Shown here: positions 28,632 to 38,021 of the stretch, one piece after another
Numbering within the stretch: the stretch's first letter is position 1
Layout of the letters: each line of letters begins with the position of its first letter
NCBI GenBank assembly: GCA_016291495.1
Contig: JAEEXI010000012.1
Coordinates: forward strand, 16,258-80,257
Length of the DNA stretch: 64,000 bases
Direction of reading: 5' to 3'
Origin: Prevotella sp.
GTDB lineage: Bacteria > Bacteroidota > Bacteroidia > Bacteroidales > Bacteroidaceae
Program-made: the position numbers and the translations under genes
Notes under the pieces: generated by a model
Seen by the model: only the letters and a program-made list of their open reading frames with translations
The model's database searches: none
Told to the model about the DNA's origin: nothing

Positions 28632-29893
28632 TGAATTTTGAAGAAACATATTTGAATGATAATATCCTCGATGCACTCTATGACATGCGCTTCAAGGAAA
28701 TGACCCCAATACAGGAAAAGTGTATCCCAGAAATCCTTGACGGACATGACCTGTTAGGAGTTGCACAGACCGGTACAGGAAAAACGGCCGCCTATCTGCT
28801 CCCTATCTTAAGCCTATTGGATGACGGAGGCTTCCCCAAAGATGCCATCAATTGTATCGTCATGGCACCGACTCGTGAACTTGCCCAACAGATCGACCAG
28901 GCCATGCAGGGCTTCGGCTATTATCTGGACGGAATCTCTAGTGTGGCCGTCTATGGAGGTAACGACGGTAGCCGTTTTGACCAGGAGACACGCGGTCTGA
29001 AGATGGGTGCCGATGTCATTATCGCCACACCAGGACGGTTACTCTCCCACCTCCGTATGGGACACGTAGACCTTTCTCAGTTATCGTTCTTCGTTCTTGA
29101 CGAAGCTGACCGTATGTTGGACATGGGCTTCTCTGACGATATCCTGCAGATTGCCAGTCTCTTACCGAAGAATCACCAGACGATTATGTTCTCGGCTACC
29201 ATGCCGAATAAGATACAACAACTCGCGCGTACCTTATTATATAATCCTATAGAAGTGAAGATTGCTGTCAGCAAACCGGCAGAAAAGATACAACAGTCAG
29301 CATACATATGCTATGAACCCCAGAAACTGCATATCATTCGTCATTTGTTCAAGACAGGAGAACTGAAGCGTGTCATTATCTTCTCTGGCAAGAAAGATAA
29401 GGTAAAGGACATCACCCGTGAACTGCAACGAATGCACATCAACTGTGCCCAGATGCATAGTGACCTCAGTCAACAAGAACGCGATGATGTCATGTATCGT
29501 TTCAAATCCGGAAAAGTTGACGTGTTGGTAGCAACGGATATTGTGGCTCGTGGTATTGACATCGATGATATCCTGATGGTCATTAACTATGATGTTCCAC
29601 AAGATGCCGAAGATTACGTCCACCGCATCGGACGCACTGCTAGGGCACAACGCGACGGTATTGCCATTACCCTTGTTTCAGAGAACGACATGCGCTATTT
29701 CTCAGATATTGAGCGTTTTTTGGAAAAAGACATCGTCAAGAATCCGTTGCCAGAAGGAATGGGAGAAGCACCTGTATATCAGAAGTCAACGCCAAGAAAG
29801 AATACCAGAGGACGCGGAGGGAAGTCTCGTGGTGGAAAGTCACATGACAGAAGACCGCATCGTGGAAAAAACTCAGATAAAAAGAAAAAATAG
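28631..29893 (+). CDS. DEAD-box RNA helicase
   Basis: ATP-dependent RNA helicase of 420 residues. Motifs in order: Q motif (MTPIQEKCIPEIL), Walker A AQTGTGKTAAY, PTRELA, TPGRLL, DEADRMLDMGF, SAT, ARGIDI and HRIGRTAR. A basic tail of about 45 residues rich in Arg, Gly and Lys follows, probably for RNA binding. Starts one base inside the previous stop (TAATG). Close in form to RhlE/DeaD, possibly acting in ribosome assembly or cold adaptation; the subgroup is not certain. Confidence 0.93.
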   Translation: MNFEETYLNDNILDALYDMRFKEMTPIQEKCIPEILDGHDLLGVAQTGTGKTAAYLLPILSLLDDGGFPKDAINCIVMAPTRELAQQIDQAMQGFGYYLDGISSVAVYGGNDGSRFDQETRGLKMGADVIIATPGRLLSHLRMGHVDLSQLSFFVLDEADRMLDMGFSDDILQIASLLPKNHQTIMFSATMPNKIQQLARTLLYNPIEVKIAVSKPAEKIQQSAYICYEPQKLHIIRHLFKTGELKRVIIFSGKKDKVKDITRELQRMHINCAQMHSDLSQQERDDVMYRFKSGKVDVLVATDIVARGIDIDDILMVINYDVPQDAEDYVHRIGRTARAQRDGIAITLVSENDMRYFSDIERFLEKDIVKNPLPEGMGEAPVYQKSTPRKNTRGRGGKSRGGKSHDRRPHRGKNSDKKKK

Positions 29894-29988
29894 CAATCGT
29901 TTGCACACGAAATTTCTGAATTTTCTTTAAAATAATTTGGTTTGTGCGCCTACACAGCCATTTTATCGAAAAATAAATGGTAAAAAGT

Positions 29989-30020
29989 TTTGTTAGTATT
30001 AAAAATTGTTGTACTTTTGC
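29989..30020 (+). promoter_or_regulatory. Promoter of a small RNA upstream of rplU
   Basis: TTTG (29989-29992), a 19-base spacer and TACTTTTGC (30012-30020). Predicted start of transcription near 30025. The transcript would meet a terminator at about 30116, before the separate rplU promoter. Confidence 0.75.
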
Positions 30021-30024
30021 AGCA

Positions 30025-30116
30025 GTTATCCTGAAAACAATCTTTTTACCTTAAAAGGACTAATACCTACTGAAGATATGAAGCGATCGCCTGTGAGGGT
30101 CATCGCTTTGTTTTTT
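30025..30116 (+). ncRNA. Probable small RNA of about 90 bases with its own promoter and terminator
   Basis: Bounded 5' by a good promoter and 3' by the hairpin AAGCGAT (30081-30087) / ATCGCTT (30102-30108) followed by TGTTTTTT. It contains a small CCTT/AAGG hairpin near 30048-30058. There is no start codon with a usable frame. Bacteroidota carry a structured RNA class (Bacteroidales-1) described as lying between this promoter type and a terminator; membership is a guess to be tested, not something I can show. Confidence 0.6.
30081..30116 (+). terminator. Terminator of the small RNA
   Basis: Seven-base stem AAGCGAT/ATCGCTT with a 14-base loop, then TGTTTTTT. A transcript reading through would continue into the rplU leader, so it could also act as an attenuator. 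Confidence 0.7.
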
Positions 30117-30128
30117 CTCCCTATTTCC

Positions 30129-30160
30129 TTGGTGGATTGAAAAAAAAATCGTACCTTTGC
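30129..30160 (+). promoter_or_regulatory. Promoter of rplU-rpmA
   Basis: TTGG (30129-30132), a 19-base spacer and TACCTTTGC (30152-30160). It gives an untranslated leader of about 80 bases (30165-30246), which can fold CGTGGC/GCCATG around ACGAA (about 30193-30209). Such leaders of ribosomal protein genes are often sites of feedback control by the protein. Confidence 0.75.
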
Positions 30161-30246
30161 GCCCGATTTAGTCCGTTGTGGCTCGGTTAAGACGTGGCAC
30201 GAAGCCATGCGCCATGCGGAGAAACCCGTTTAAACAATAAAAAACA

Positions 30247-30564
30247 ATGTACGCAATTGTAGAAATTAACGGTCAACAGTTCAAGGCAGAAGAGGGTAAG
30301 AAACTCTTCATTAACCACATGAAGGACGTGGAAGCCGGAAAGACTGTTGAATTCGACAAGGTACTGCTTGTCGACAATGAAGGTTCAGTACAGGTAGGTG
30401 CGCCCACCGTAAGTGGTGCTAAGGTTGTGTGTGAGGTGATCAATCCCCTCGTCAAGGGTGAGAAGGTGATTGTCTTCAAGATGAAGCGTCGTAAGGACTC
30501 TCGCAAGAAGAACGGACACCGTCAGCAGTTCACACAGGTAGAAGTTAAATCAGTAATTGCTTAA
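30247..30564 (+). CDS. rplU: Ribosomal protein L21
   Basis: Large-subunit protein of 105 residues starting [20 protein letters not shown], with the family motif [23 protein letters not shown] near the C-terminus. Normal length and the usual partner of rpmA 20 bases downstream. Confidence 0.98.
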   Translation: MYAIVEINGQQFKAEEGKKLFINHMKDVEAGKTVEFDKVLLVDNEGSVQVGAPTVSGAKVVCEVINPLVKGEKVIVFKMKRRKDSRKKNGHRQQFTQVEVKSVIA

Positions 30565-30584
30565 AAACGTAGGAGGAACAAGAA

Positions 30585-30842
30585 ATGGCACATAAAAAAG
30601 GTGTAGGTAGTTCTAAGAACGGCCGTGAGTCAGCAGCTCAGCGACTCGGCATTAAGATTTTCGGTGGCCAGAAGGTTGTTGCAGGCAACATTATTGTTCG
30701 CCAGCGTGGCTCTAAGCACAACCCCGGTAACAATGTAGGTATGGGTAAGGACGATACCCTCTATGCACTTGTCGACGGAACAGTTCAGTTCCATAAGGGC
30801 AAGCGCGACAAGAGTATCGTATCAGTTATCCCCGAAGCATAA
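30585..30842 (+). CDS. rpmA: Ribosomal protein L27
   Basis: Large-subunit protein of 85 residues near the peptidyl-transferase centre. It starts [16 protein letters not shown] and has the L27 signature [20 protein letters not shown]. There is no N-terminal extension of the kind cleaved in Firmicutes. A GGAGG-type site (TAGGAGGAAC) precedes the start, unusually strong for this phylum. Confidence 0.98.
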   Translation: MAHKKGVGSSKNGRESAAQRLGIKIFGGQKVVAGNIIVRQRGSKHNPGNNVGMGKDDTLYALVDGTVQFHKGKRDKSIVSVIPEA

Positions 30843-30888
30843 CGCCGACGAGAACAAACAAAAATAATTTATTCCAAACAAACAACAG

Positions 30889-30930
30889 AATCCCAAATCT
30901 CTTCCGAGGTTTGGGATTTCTGCATTTATT
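30889..30930 (+). terminator. Terminator of rplU-rpmA
   Basis: AATCCCAAATCT pairs with AGGTTTGGGATT (12 bp, one G-U) around CTTCCG, followed by TCTGCATTTATT. Located about 45 bases past the rpmA stop; the convergent TPR gene ends just beyond it. Confidence 0.8.
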
Positions 30931-30941
30931 TACCCTACTTC

Positions 30942-31640
30942 TTACTTTCTTATTTTTCTATAGTATTCACGAAGAACTCCTTGATTGACCCCTTTATCTG
31001 CCAATTTGTTCAGTTCCCTTCGTGCAACCTCATTCTTGCCCATACGGATAAGCACATCAACATACGATAAATGATAGTCCAAATTCTCCGGCTCAAGTCT
31101 AGTTGCCTGTTCCCAATCATAGAGAGCAGCATCATATCGTCGCATGTCTGTTTCCAACGAGGCACGCGCCACATAGCCAGCCACAGAGTCCGGGTGTTGT
31201 TCTACGACGATGCTCAACAAATCGAGTGCGTCATTCCGCTTTCCCATCAACTGATACACATACGACAAGCCCAAGCGTGCCTCCAAATGAGTTGGTTCCT
31301 CCAGCAAGATGTCGTTATAGTCGTTCTTCGCCAAGTCGTAACGACGAAGATGCGTGTAGGCATAGGCGCGATAGAACAAGGCAGTGAGATTCTTCTCGTC
31401 ATTCCGTAGGATCAGTTTATATTCATCCACTGCAAACTCCCATTGCTGCAACTCCAGGTTGACAGCAGCCTTCCGCAGATGCAGGTCGACACTATAGGGC
31501 GACTGTGCAATCTGCTGGTTAAGAACGCTCAGCGAGTCACGCCATTCTTGATTGGTCTGCGCCAGTACTGTTTGTTGTTGTGTTACAGCAACAGACAGGA
31601 CAAGCAGCATCAAGCTTTTTTGATATAGTCTACAATCCAT
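30942..31640 (-). CDS. Exported TPR-repeat protein
   Basis: A 232-residue protein with a signal peptide (residues about 1-28, cleavage near VLAQ-TN) and about five tetratricopeptide repeats, for example [40 protein letters not shown] and [19 protein letters not shown]. These make a helical scaffold for protein contacts in the periplasm. It overlaps leuB by 31 bases on the same strand, so it is probably cotranscribed with the leucine operon although its role is likely separate. No more exact function is visible. Confidence 0.82.
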   Translation of the reverse strand: MDCRLYQKSLMLLVLSVAVTQQQTVLAQTNQEWRDSLSVLNQQIAQSPYSVDLHLRKAAVNLELQQWEFAVDEYKLILRNDEKNLTALFYRAYAYTHLRRYDLAKNDYNDILLEEPTHLEARLGLSYVYQLMGKRNDALDLLSIVVEQHPDSVAGYVARASLETDMRRYDAALYDWEQATRLEPENLDYHLSYVDVLIRMGKNEVARRELNKLADKGVNQGVLREYYRKIRK

Positions 31641-32671
31641 GTTCCAACTTCTTTTGTTCCGTATTTCACACCACCTTCCACCTGTATCTCAGGTGTACGC
31701 ACATTAGCATCAAGAGAAGCATTGACAGCCTCACGAATCAAGGAACCTTCCTTTATCAGACCGAAGTGCTCCAATAGCATCGCTGCTGAGAGAATCTGCG
31801 CCAAAGGGTTAGCAAGGTTCTGCCCTGCAGCCTGAGGCCATGAGCCGTGAACAGGCTCAAACAACGGTGTATGCTCTCCCAATGAAGACGAGGGCTGCAG
31901 CCCCATCGAGCCTGTAATACAGGATGTCTCGTCGGTCAGGATGTCGCCAAAGGTATTCTCCGTCACGATGACATCAAAGAAACGAGGCTCCGTAAGTACA
32001 CGCATCGAGGCATTGTCGATGAACATATAGTCGGTGGTGACCTCAGGATACTGGGGCTCCATCTCCTTGGCTATCTGGCGCCACAGACGGCTCGACGCCA
32101 AGACGTTAGCCTTATCGACAACGGTGAGGTGCTTGCGACGCGTCATGGCCATCTCGAAGGCGACCTTCAGGATGCGCTCAATCTCAGGACGCGTATAGAT
32201 ATTGGTGTCGAAAGCCATATCGTTGTCCTGATGCTTCTCACCGAAATACATACCACCTGTCAGTTCACGGATAACGACAAAATCGGCACCACGCAACAGT
32301 TCTTCCTTCAGCGGCGACTTGTGCAACAGACAGTCGAACGTTGCCACAGGACGGATGTTGGCAAAGAGTCCGAGTTTCTTGCGCATCGCCAGCAAGCCTG
32401 TCTCAGGACGCATCTTCAGCGTGGGGTTATTGTCGTATTTCAGGTCGCCAACAGCAGCGAACAAGACTGCATCAGCGCGCATGCAGACATCATGCGTCGC
32501 ATCTGGATAGGCATCGCCACAGGCATCAATGGCACAGGCACCTACCAGCGCTTCCTCATACTCGAACTCATGACCACACTTCTCGGCTATTGCGTCAAGC
32601 ACAGCCACACCTTGTTTCATAATCTCTGGGCCGATGCCGTCACCAGCCAATATCGCAATCTTCAGTTTCAT
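31610..32671 (-). CDS. leuB: 3-isopropylmalate dehydrogenase
   Basis: NAD-dependent oxidative decarboxylation in leucine synthesis, and often of 3-methylmalate in the citramalate route to isoleucine. The 353-residue protein has the start [12 protein letters not shown], the substrate site [14 protein letters not shown], the conserved DNASMR and [13 protein letters not shown], and the NAD loop [20 protein letters not shown]. Length is normal. Last biosynthetic gene in the leu operon. Confidence 0.96.
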   Translation of the reverse strand: MKLKIAILAGDGIGPEIMKQGVAVLDAIAEKCGHEFEYEEALVGACAIDACGDAYPDATHDVCMRADAVLFAAVGDLKYDNNPTLKMRPETGLLAMRKKLGLFANIRPVATFDCLLHKSPLKEELLRGADFVVIRELTGGMYFGEKHQDNDMAFDTNIYTRPEIERILKVAFEMAMTRRKHLTVVDKANVLASSRLWRQIAKEMEPQYPEVTTDYMFIDNASMRVLTEPRFFDVIVTENTFGDILTDETSCITGSMGLQPSSSLGEHTPLFEPVHGSWPQAAGQNLANPLAQILSAAMLLEHFGLIKEGSLIREAVNASLDANVRTPEIQVEGGVKYGTKEVGTWIVDYIKKA

Positions 32672-32685
32672 ATTACTTCAATTTT

Positions 32686-34263
32686 TCAATCCTTCAATTT
32701 TTCGTTCTCAATAATGTTCAGCATCTTGAATGTTGCCTTGATAGCTGCTTCCGTCTGGTCAGCATCCAGTCCGCGTGTACGAATCATCTTGCCATTGTCG
32801 TTCCACGTGATGACTGTCTGTACCAAGGCATCAGTCCGTCCGCCAGGAGGAATAGTGACCTGATAGTTGGCCAGAATGGGGAATGTACGGTCGAGATACT
32901 TCTTGTAAATATATCGAAGCGCCTTGACGAAGGCGTCGTATTGACCATCGCCCGTGCCTGCAGCTTCGTACTGTTGACCATTGATTTCCACTTTAACATT
33001 TGCTCCAGGTCGCAAACCGTAAGCCGTTGATACAACGTAACTTATCAACTTTACTTTATCGTCAGAGCTGTCGTGTTTCAATACATCGGAAACGATAAAA
33101 GGCAGGTCTTCCTGAGTCACAATTTCCTTCTTATCACCCAACTCCGTGATGCGCTCCGTCACACGACGCGTCTGCTCAGGGGTCAGTTCCAGACCGAGTT
33201 CCTCGAGGTTCTTGGCAATATTGGCCTTACCGCTATTCTTGCCCAGCGCATACTCACGCTTACGACCAAAACGCTCTGGCATCAGCTCGTTGTAGTACAG
33301 CTTATCTTTCGTGTCGCCATCGGCATGCACACCAGCCACCTGCGTAAACACATTCTCACCCACGATGGGCTGATTAGGTGCTACGCTGATGCCGCTGAAG
33401 CTTTCCACCATTCGCGAGAGGTCATTCAACTGGCTCTCCACGATATTCGTCTTGGCGTGGAACTGGTCTTTCAAGATAGCCTGCACGGAAGCCATCGGCG
33501 CATTGCCACAACGCTCCCCCAGCCCATTCACGGTGACATGTAGACCACGAGCGCCACTGAGAACAGCAGCCAGCGAGTTAGATACCGCAAGGTCGTAGTC
33601 GTTATGGGCGTGGAAATCAAAGTGCACCTCTGGATAGCGCTTCATCATCTTGCGGAAGTATTCGATGACCTGCAGGGGATTCATCACACCCAAGGTATCA
33701 GGTAACATGAAACGGGCTATTTGCTTTTGGCTATTAGCAGTTAGCGCATCCATCAACTGATAGACGTATTCGGGCGAATCCTTCATACCGTTCGACCAGT
33801 CCTCAAGATAGAGATTCACGCTGATGCCCTTGCTGGCAGCATATTCCACCTCGTGAAGGATGTCGCTGATGTGTTCCTCGGGCGTCTTGTGCAACTGGTG
33901 GGTGCAATGCTTCAGCGAGCCCTTCGCCAACAGGTTGACGACCTTTCCGCCACACTCGGCAATCCAGTCTATCGACTTGCCACCATCCACGAAGCCCAAC
34001 ACTTCAACACGATCCAACAGTCCGTTCTTCTGGGCATAGGCACATATCTTGGTAACGGCCTCGCGCTCACCCTCCGACACACGCGCCGATGCAATTTCGA
34101 TACGATCAACGTTGACGTCAGACAACAGCTTTCGAGCCATCACCAGTTTCTCATGAGGCAGGAACGACACGCCATTGGTCTGCTCACCATCGCGCAACGT
34201 AGCGTCCATAATCTCTACGAAGGGCAGGATGCGCTGATATGTATTTACCTTCTCTGCTCCCAT
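32686..34263 (-). CDS. cimA: Citramalate synthase-like / second 2-isopropylmalate synthase-like enzyme
   Basis: A DRE-TIM acyltransferase of 525 residues with MDATLRDGEQTNG, FDFHAHNDYDLAVSNS (metal-binding HxH) and GLGERCGNAP, plus a C-terminal regulatory domain (residues about 390-525). It is clearly distinct from LeuA in the same operon and has VNLYLEDWSNG where LeuA has [10 protein letters not shown]. Two such enzymes in one operon, with a leader peptide rich in both Leu and Ile codons, suggest that this one makes (R)-citramalate from pyruvate and acetyl-CoA for isoleucine. Substrate is inferred; homocitrate or isopropylmalate synthase cannot be excluded. Overlaps leuD by 19 bases. Confidence 0.68.
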   Translation of the reverse strand: MGAEKVNTYQRILPFVEIMDATLRDGEQTNGVSFLPHEKLVMARKLLSDVNVDRIEIASARVSEGEREAVTKICAYAQKNGLLDRVEVLGFVDGGKSIDWIAECGGKVVNLLAKGSLKHCTHQLHKTPEEHISDILHEVEYAASKGISVNLYLEDWSNGMKDSPEYVYQLMDALTANSQKQIARFMLPDTLGVMNPLQVIEYFRKMMKRYPEVHFDFHAHNDYDLAVSNSLAAVLSGARGLHVTVNGLGERCGNAPMASVQAILKDQFHAKTNIVESQLNDLSRMVESFSGISVAPNQPIVGENVFTQVAGVHADGDTKDKLYYNELMPERFGRKREYALGKNSGKANIAKNLEELGLELTPEQTRRVTERITELGDKKEIVTQEDLPFIVSDVLKHDSSDDKVKLISYVVSTAYGLRPGANVKVEINGQQYEAAGTGDGQYDAFVKALRYIYKKYLDRTFPILANYQVTIPPGGRTDALVQTVITWNDNGKMIRTRGLDADQTEAAIKATFKMLNIIENEKLKD

Positions 34264-34838
34264 GCTTCTATTTTATTTTTATTCGCCACGAGGAAGTCGA
34301 TATCATCCAATCCGTTCATCAGACAATGCTTCTTGTAGCCGTTGATATCAAAGTGTTCAGAATGGCCCGTCGTGAGATTGGTAACCGTCTGGTTGGGCAG
34401 ATCGACCTCAACCTGAGCATCAGGATTCCCATGAATCGTCGAAAACAATTCAGACAGGAAAGCTTCTGATACCTGCACGGGCAACACAAAGTTGTTCAGT
34501 TCGTTGTTCTTGTGGATATCGGCAAAGAACGACGAGATAACCACGCGGAACCCATAGCCCGCAATGGCCCAAGCAGCGTGTTCACGTGAAGAGCCGGAAC
34601 CAAAGTTCTTACCAGCGACGAGGATGCAGCCTTTGAACTTGGGGTTGTTGAGGACGAAATCCTCAACCACACTGCCGTCCTCCCTGTATCGCCAGTCGCG
34701 AAACAGGTTGTCGCCAAAGAATTTTTCCTCCTTGGTGGTTGCCTTGAGGAAGCGTGCGGGGATAATCTGGTCGGTGTCCACATTCTCCAACGAAAGGGGC
34801 ACACACGTCGATGTTATGATGTCAAATTTCTGTTTCAT
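34245..34838 (-). CDS. leuD: 3-isopropylmalate dehydratase small subunit
   Basis: Small chain of the isopropylmalate isomerase (with LeuC), 197 residues. Starts [31 protein letters not shown] and has the swivelling-domain motif [17 protein letters not shown]. The open frame continues upstream through leuC without meaning; ATG 34838 overlaps the leuC stop by four bases and matches the family start. Confidence 0.96.
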   Translation of the reverse strand: MKQKFDIITSTCVPLSLENVDTDQIIPARFLKATTKEEKFFGDNLFRDWRYREDGSVVEDFVLNNPKFKGCILVAGKNFGSGSSREHAAWAIAGYGFRVVISSFFADIHKNNELNNFVLPVQVSEAFLSELFSTIHGNPDAQVEVDLPNQTVTNLTTGHSEHFDINGYKKHCLMNGLDDIDFLVANKNKIEAWEQRR

Positions 34839-36226
34839 AATAGTGTTCTTGGGTCGGTTATTACTCCTGTGACGGCAGCTGCAGCTGCTACTAAAGGTGA
34901 TGCAAGGATGGTGCGCGAACCTGGTCCCTGACGACCCTCGAAATTGCGATTCGAAGTAGAGACAGCATACTTGCCAGCAGGCACCTTGTCGTCGTTCATA
35001 GCGAGGCAAGCCGAACAGCCAGGCTGGCGAATCTCGAAGCCGGAAGCTTCGAGCACTTTGTCAAGACCTTCGTCCTCGATCTTCTGGCGCACAGCCCATG
35101 AGCCAGGCACCAGCCAAGCCACAACGTTATCAGCCTTCTTACGCCCTTTCACAATAGAGGCAAAGGCACGGAAGTCCTCGATGCGCCCATTGGTGCAAGC
35201 ACCCAAGAATACGTAGTCTATCTTCTTACCCAGCAGACACTCACCAGCCTTGAAGCCCATATACTGAAGGGCTTTTTCAAAGCCAGAGGTCAGAGGTAAG
35301 AGATCAGAGGTGAGAGGAATAGCCTCCGTAATACCGATGCCCATACCAGGATTGGTACCATAAGTGATACGTGGCTCGATATCTTTGGCGTCGAACACCA
35401 GTTCTTTGTCGAAGACGGCATCGTCGCCACTCTTCAGCGTCTTCCAATAAGCAACGGCTCTCTCCCACTCTTCGCCCTTAGGGGCATATTCTTTACCTTT
35501 GACGTAATCAAAGGTCACCTCATCTGGTGCGATGAAACCGCCACGTGCACCCATCTCTATCGACAGGTTGCAGAGCGTCAGACGGCCCTCCATCGTGAGG
35601 TTCTTAACCACTTCACCAGCATATTCCACGAAATAACCCGTAGCACCGCTGGTGGTCAGTTTTGCCATCAGATACAGCGCGACGTCCTTCGCTGTCACGC
35701 CCTTGCCCAACGTACCGTTAATCGTGATGCGCATCGACTTGGGTTTCTGTTGCAGAATACATTGCGAAGCCATTACCATCTCCACCTCTGAGGTTCCGAT
35801 GCCAAAGGCCACAGCACCCATCGCGCCATGCGTGGATGTGTGGGAGTCGCCACAGACGATTGTCATACCAGGCAGCGACAGCCCCTTCTCAGGGCCTACC
35901 ACGTGGATGATACCGTTGTCCTTCGAATACATACCGAAATGCTTCAAACCAAAATCTTTGGCATTCTGCGCCAACGTGGCAACCTGCTTGGCAGAAATAG
36001 GGTCTTCGATGGGTTTATCCTGATCGTGCGTTGGCGTATTATGATCAGGCATGCAGACTATCTGCTCAGGACGGAAACACCGCAATCCTCTTGCCCGCAT
36101 ACCCTCAAAGGCCTGCGGAGAAGTCACCTCATGGCAATAAAGACGGTCGATGTACAACTGCGTGGGTCCGTCGTCAACCACCTGCACCACATGTGCGTCC
36201 CATATCTTGTCAAATAATGTGTTCAT
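34835..36226 (-). CDS. leuC: 3-isopropylmalate dehydratase large subunit
   Basis: Aconitase-family 4Fe-4S enzyme of 463 residues. Cluster ligands are visible in [11 protein letters not shown] and [10 protein letters not shown]; other motifs are [15 protein letters not shown] and RGGFIAPDE. Around residues 303-314 the linker reads [14 protein letters not shown], translated from a stretch (35283-35317) that matches an intergenic repeat at 42218-42259. This lies in a part that varies in length in the family, so the enzyme is probably still active. Overlaps leuA by one base. Confidence 0.95.
   Translation of the reverse strand: MNTLFDKIWDAHVVQVVDDGPTQLYIDRLYCHEVTSPQAFEGMRARGLRCFRPEQIVCMPDHNTPTHDQDKPIEDPISAKQVATLAQNAKDFGLKHFGMYSKDNGIIHVVGPEKGLSLPGMTIVCGDSHTSTHGAMGAVAFGIGTSEVEMVMASQCILQQKPKSMRITINGTLGKGVTAKDVALYLMAKLTTSGATGYFVEYAGEVVKNLTMEGRLTLCNLSIEMGARGGFIAPDEVTFDYVKGKEYAPKGEEWERAVAYWKTLKSGDDAVFDKELVFDAKDIEPRITYGTNPGMGIGITEAIPLTSDLLPLTSGFEKALQYMGFKAGECLLGKKIDYVFLGACTNGRIEDFRAFASIVKGRKKADNVVAWLVPGSWAVRQKIEDEGLDKVLEASGFEIRQPGCSACLAMNDDKVPAGKYAVSTSNRNFEGRQGPGSRTILASPLVAAAAAVTGVITDPRTLL
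35283..35317 (-). repeat. In-frame copy of an intergenic repeat inside leuC
   Basis: On the minus strand the unit TTACCTCTGA, with variants such as TCACCTCTGA, is repeated about three times. The same unit makes up 42218-42259 between genes. Here it is translated as the linker [11 protein letters not shown]. Confidence 0.65.
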
Positions 36227-37734
36227 CAGTCTTCCTCCTGTTTAAACTTGTTGATACAATCGATATATGCTTCCACCGAGGCCGTCACGATGTCAGTATT
36301 GGCACCAAAGCCATAATAGAGACTACCGTCGTACTCTACCTGCATGTGCACTTTACCAACATCGTCCGAACCCTTCGAGATGGCCTGAATGGTAAACTCT
36401 TTCAGCGTCATCTGCTTCATGATAATCTTCTTCAGCGCCTTGATGGCAGCATCCACTGGACCATTACCCGAGGCGGCTGCTTCGAACTTCTGACCGCTGA
36501 TGTCGAGACCGATAGAGGCCACCGACTTCACACCCTTGCCCGATGTTACTTGCAGGAAATCGAGGCGTACGGCATGCGTGTCCGACACATCGGCACCAGC
36601 CAGCATCAGCACGTCGGCATCGCTGATTTCTTTCTTCTTATCGGCCAGCGCCAAAAACTGTTCGTATATCTTGTCTATCTTATGCTCGTCGCTCACGTCC
36701 ACACCGTTTATCATCAGGCGGTGTTTCAGGGCGGCACGACCTGAGCGGGCCGTCAGAACGATGCTATCAATATCGATACCCACATCCTTGGGGTCTATGA
36801 TTTCGTATGTGTGCACATTCTTCAGCACACCGTCCTGATGGATGCCGCTCGAGTGTGCAAAGGCGTTGCGACCCACGATGGCCTTGTTGGGCTGTACGGG
36901 CATGTTCATCAGACTCGACACCATGCGGCTCGTCGGATATATCTTCGTGGTGTTGATGTTCGTCTCAATGTCAAGGTTCTTATGACATTTCAGAATCATC
37001 GCAATCTCCTCCAGCGACGTATTGCCCGCACGCTCACCAATGCCGTTGATGGTCACCTCCACCTGACGTGCACCAGCCAGCACACCGTTCAGCGTATTGG
37101 CCGTAGCCATGCCCAGGTCGTTGTGGCAATGGGTCGATATGATGCAGGCATCAATGCCGTCCACATGCTCCTTCAGGTACTTGATTTTCTCGTAGTACTC
37201 CTGCGGCAGACAGTAGCCCGTCGTATCTGGAATATTTATCACTGTTGCACCAGCCTTGATGACTGCTTCAACAACCTGCGCCAAATATTCGTTATCCGTC
37301 CGACCTGCATCCTCGCAGTAGAACTCCACATCGTCCACGAAACGCTTGGCATACTTCGTCGCCTCGACGGCATGCTCCAGAATGCGTTCGCGCGTAGAAT
37401 TGAACTTATACTTGATGTGCTCGTCGCTGGTACCGATACCCGTGTGGATGCGTTTATGCTTGGCATACTGCAACGCCTCAACAGCCACGTCAATGTCGTG
37501 CTCAACAGCTCGCGTCAGCGCACAAATCGTAGGCCACGTAACAGCCTTCGAAATCTCAATCACCGAGTTGTAGTCACCCGGACTCGACACAGGGAATCCT
37601 GCCTCAATCACGTCCACGCCCAACTGCTCCAGCGCCTTCGCCACCTGAATTTTCTCTACCGTGTTCAGTTGGCATCCAGGCACCTGTTCGCCGTCCCTCA
37701 GCGTCGTGTCGAAAATAAACAATCTGTCACTCAT
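36226..37734 (-). CDS. leuA: 2-isopropylmalate synthase
   Basis: First committed step of leucine synthesis. The 502-residue protein has [40 protein letters not shown] (metal ligands), NGIGERAGN and [11 protein letters not shown], followed by a C-terminal regulatory domain (residues about 390-500) typical of leucine feedback. First gene of the operon; its transcription is gated by the attenuator at 37785-37928. Confidence 0.96.
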   Translation of the reverse strand: MSDRLFIFDTTLRDGEQVPGCQLNTVEKIQVAKALEQLGVDVIEAGFPVSSPGDYNSVIEISKAVTWPTICALTRAVEHDIDVAVEALQYAKHKRIHTGIGTSDEHIKYKFNSTRERILEHAVEATKYAKRFVDDVEFYCEDAGRTDNEYLAQVVEAVIKAGATVINIPDTTGYCLPQEYYEKIKYLKEHVDGIDACIISTHCHNDLGMATANTLNGVLAGARQVEVTINGIGERAGNTSLEEIAMILKCHKNLDIETNINTTKIYPTSRMVSSLMNMPVQPNKAIVGRNAFAHSSGIHQDGVLKNVHTYEIIDPKDVGIDIDSIVLTARSGRAALKHRLMINGVDVSDEHKIDKIYEQFLALADKKKEISDADVLMLAGADVSDTHAVRLDFLQVTSGKGVKSVASIGLDISGQKFEAAASGNGPVDAAIKALKKIIMKQMTLKEFTIQAISKGSDDVGKVHMQVEYDGSLYYGFGANTDIVTASVEAYIDCINKFKQEED

Positions 37735-37784
37735 CTCAGTCTAATTATATGTGTTAAATTACTGTTTTCTTTTATCTCTTAATA

Positions 37785-37821
37785 CAAAAAAGCCTCTCTA
37801 CACCCGGAAGTGAGAAAGGCT
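37785..37821 (-). terminator. Attenuator terminator of the leucine operon
   Basis: On the minus strand AGCCTTTCTC (ending at 37812) pairs with GAGAGGCT (37791-37798) with a two-base bulge, followed by six Ts (37785-37790). The 5' arm of this hairpin contains part of the sequence that can instead pair with the leader at 37864-37873. Confidence 0.85.
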
Positions 37822-37873
37822 CTGTATCGTATTGTCTTATACCTTAATTATATACATACCCTATCACTTCCGG
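37804..37873 (-). promoter_or_regulatory. Antiterminator pairing of the leucine operon leader
   Basis: CCGGAAGTGA (minus strand, 37864-37873) is the exact complement of TCACTTCCGG (37804-37813). This 10-bp pairing takes in the terminator's 5' side, so the two structures exclude each other. The first arm covers codons 19-22 of the leader peptide, where a ribosome that finishes translation would mask it. Confidence 0.8.
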
Positions 37874-37928
37874 CAGCTTGACGCAGTCGAATAATAATCA
37901 GGTTGCTAATCAGGTGTAGACTTTTCAT
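37848..37928 (-). CDS. Leucine operon leader peptide
   Basis: A 26-codon frame, ATG 37926-37928 to TAA 37848-37850, reading MKSLHLISNLIIIRLRQAAG then SDRVCI. Residues 4-15 include four Leu and four Ile. It lies between the promoter and the terminator, in the place of classic attenuation peptides. A ribosome stalled for lack of charged tRNA-Leu or tRNA-Ile at codons 4-15 would leave codons 19-22 free to form the antiterminator. Too short to be found by usual gene calling. Confidence 0.82.
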   Translation of the reverse strand: MKSLHLISNLIIIRLRQAAGSDRVCI

Positions 37929-37955
37929 TTTTACTCTTTTTTTCGTTTATCGGTT

Positions 37956-37988
37956 GCAAAAGTACTCATTTCCCACGAAACCACCAAA
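37956..37988 (-). promoter_or_regulatory. Promoter of the leucine operon
   Basis: TTTG (37985-37988), a 20-base spacer, TACTTTTGC (37956-37964) on the minus strand. Transcription should start near 37950, about 22 bases before the leader peptide ATG. Confidence 0.85.
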
Positions 37989-38021
37989 CATTTTGTCACT
38001 TTTTTACGTAATAAGATATCT

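Noticed and set aside
30026..30208. Short minus-strand frame upstream of rplU
   Set aside because: It crosses the small RNA terminator and the rplU promoter on the other strand and has no start signal.
36811..37782. Open frame of 323 codons opposite leuA
   Set aside because: Antisense of a well-supported gene; rich in Arg, His and Leu; no family features.
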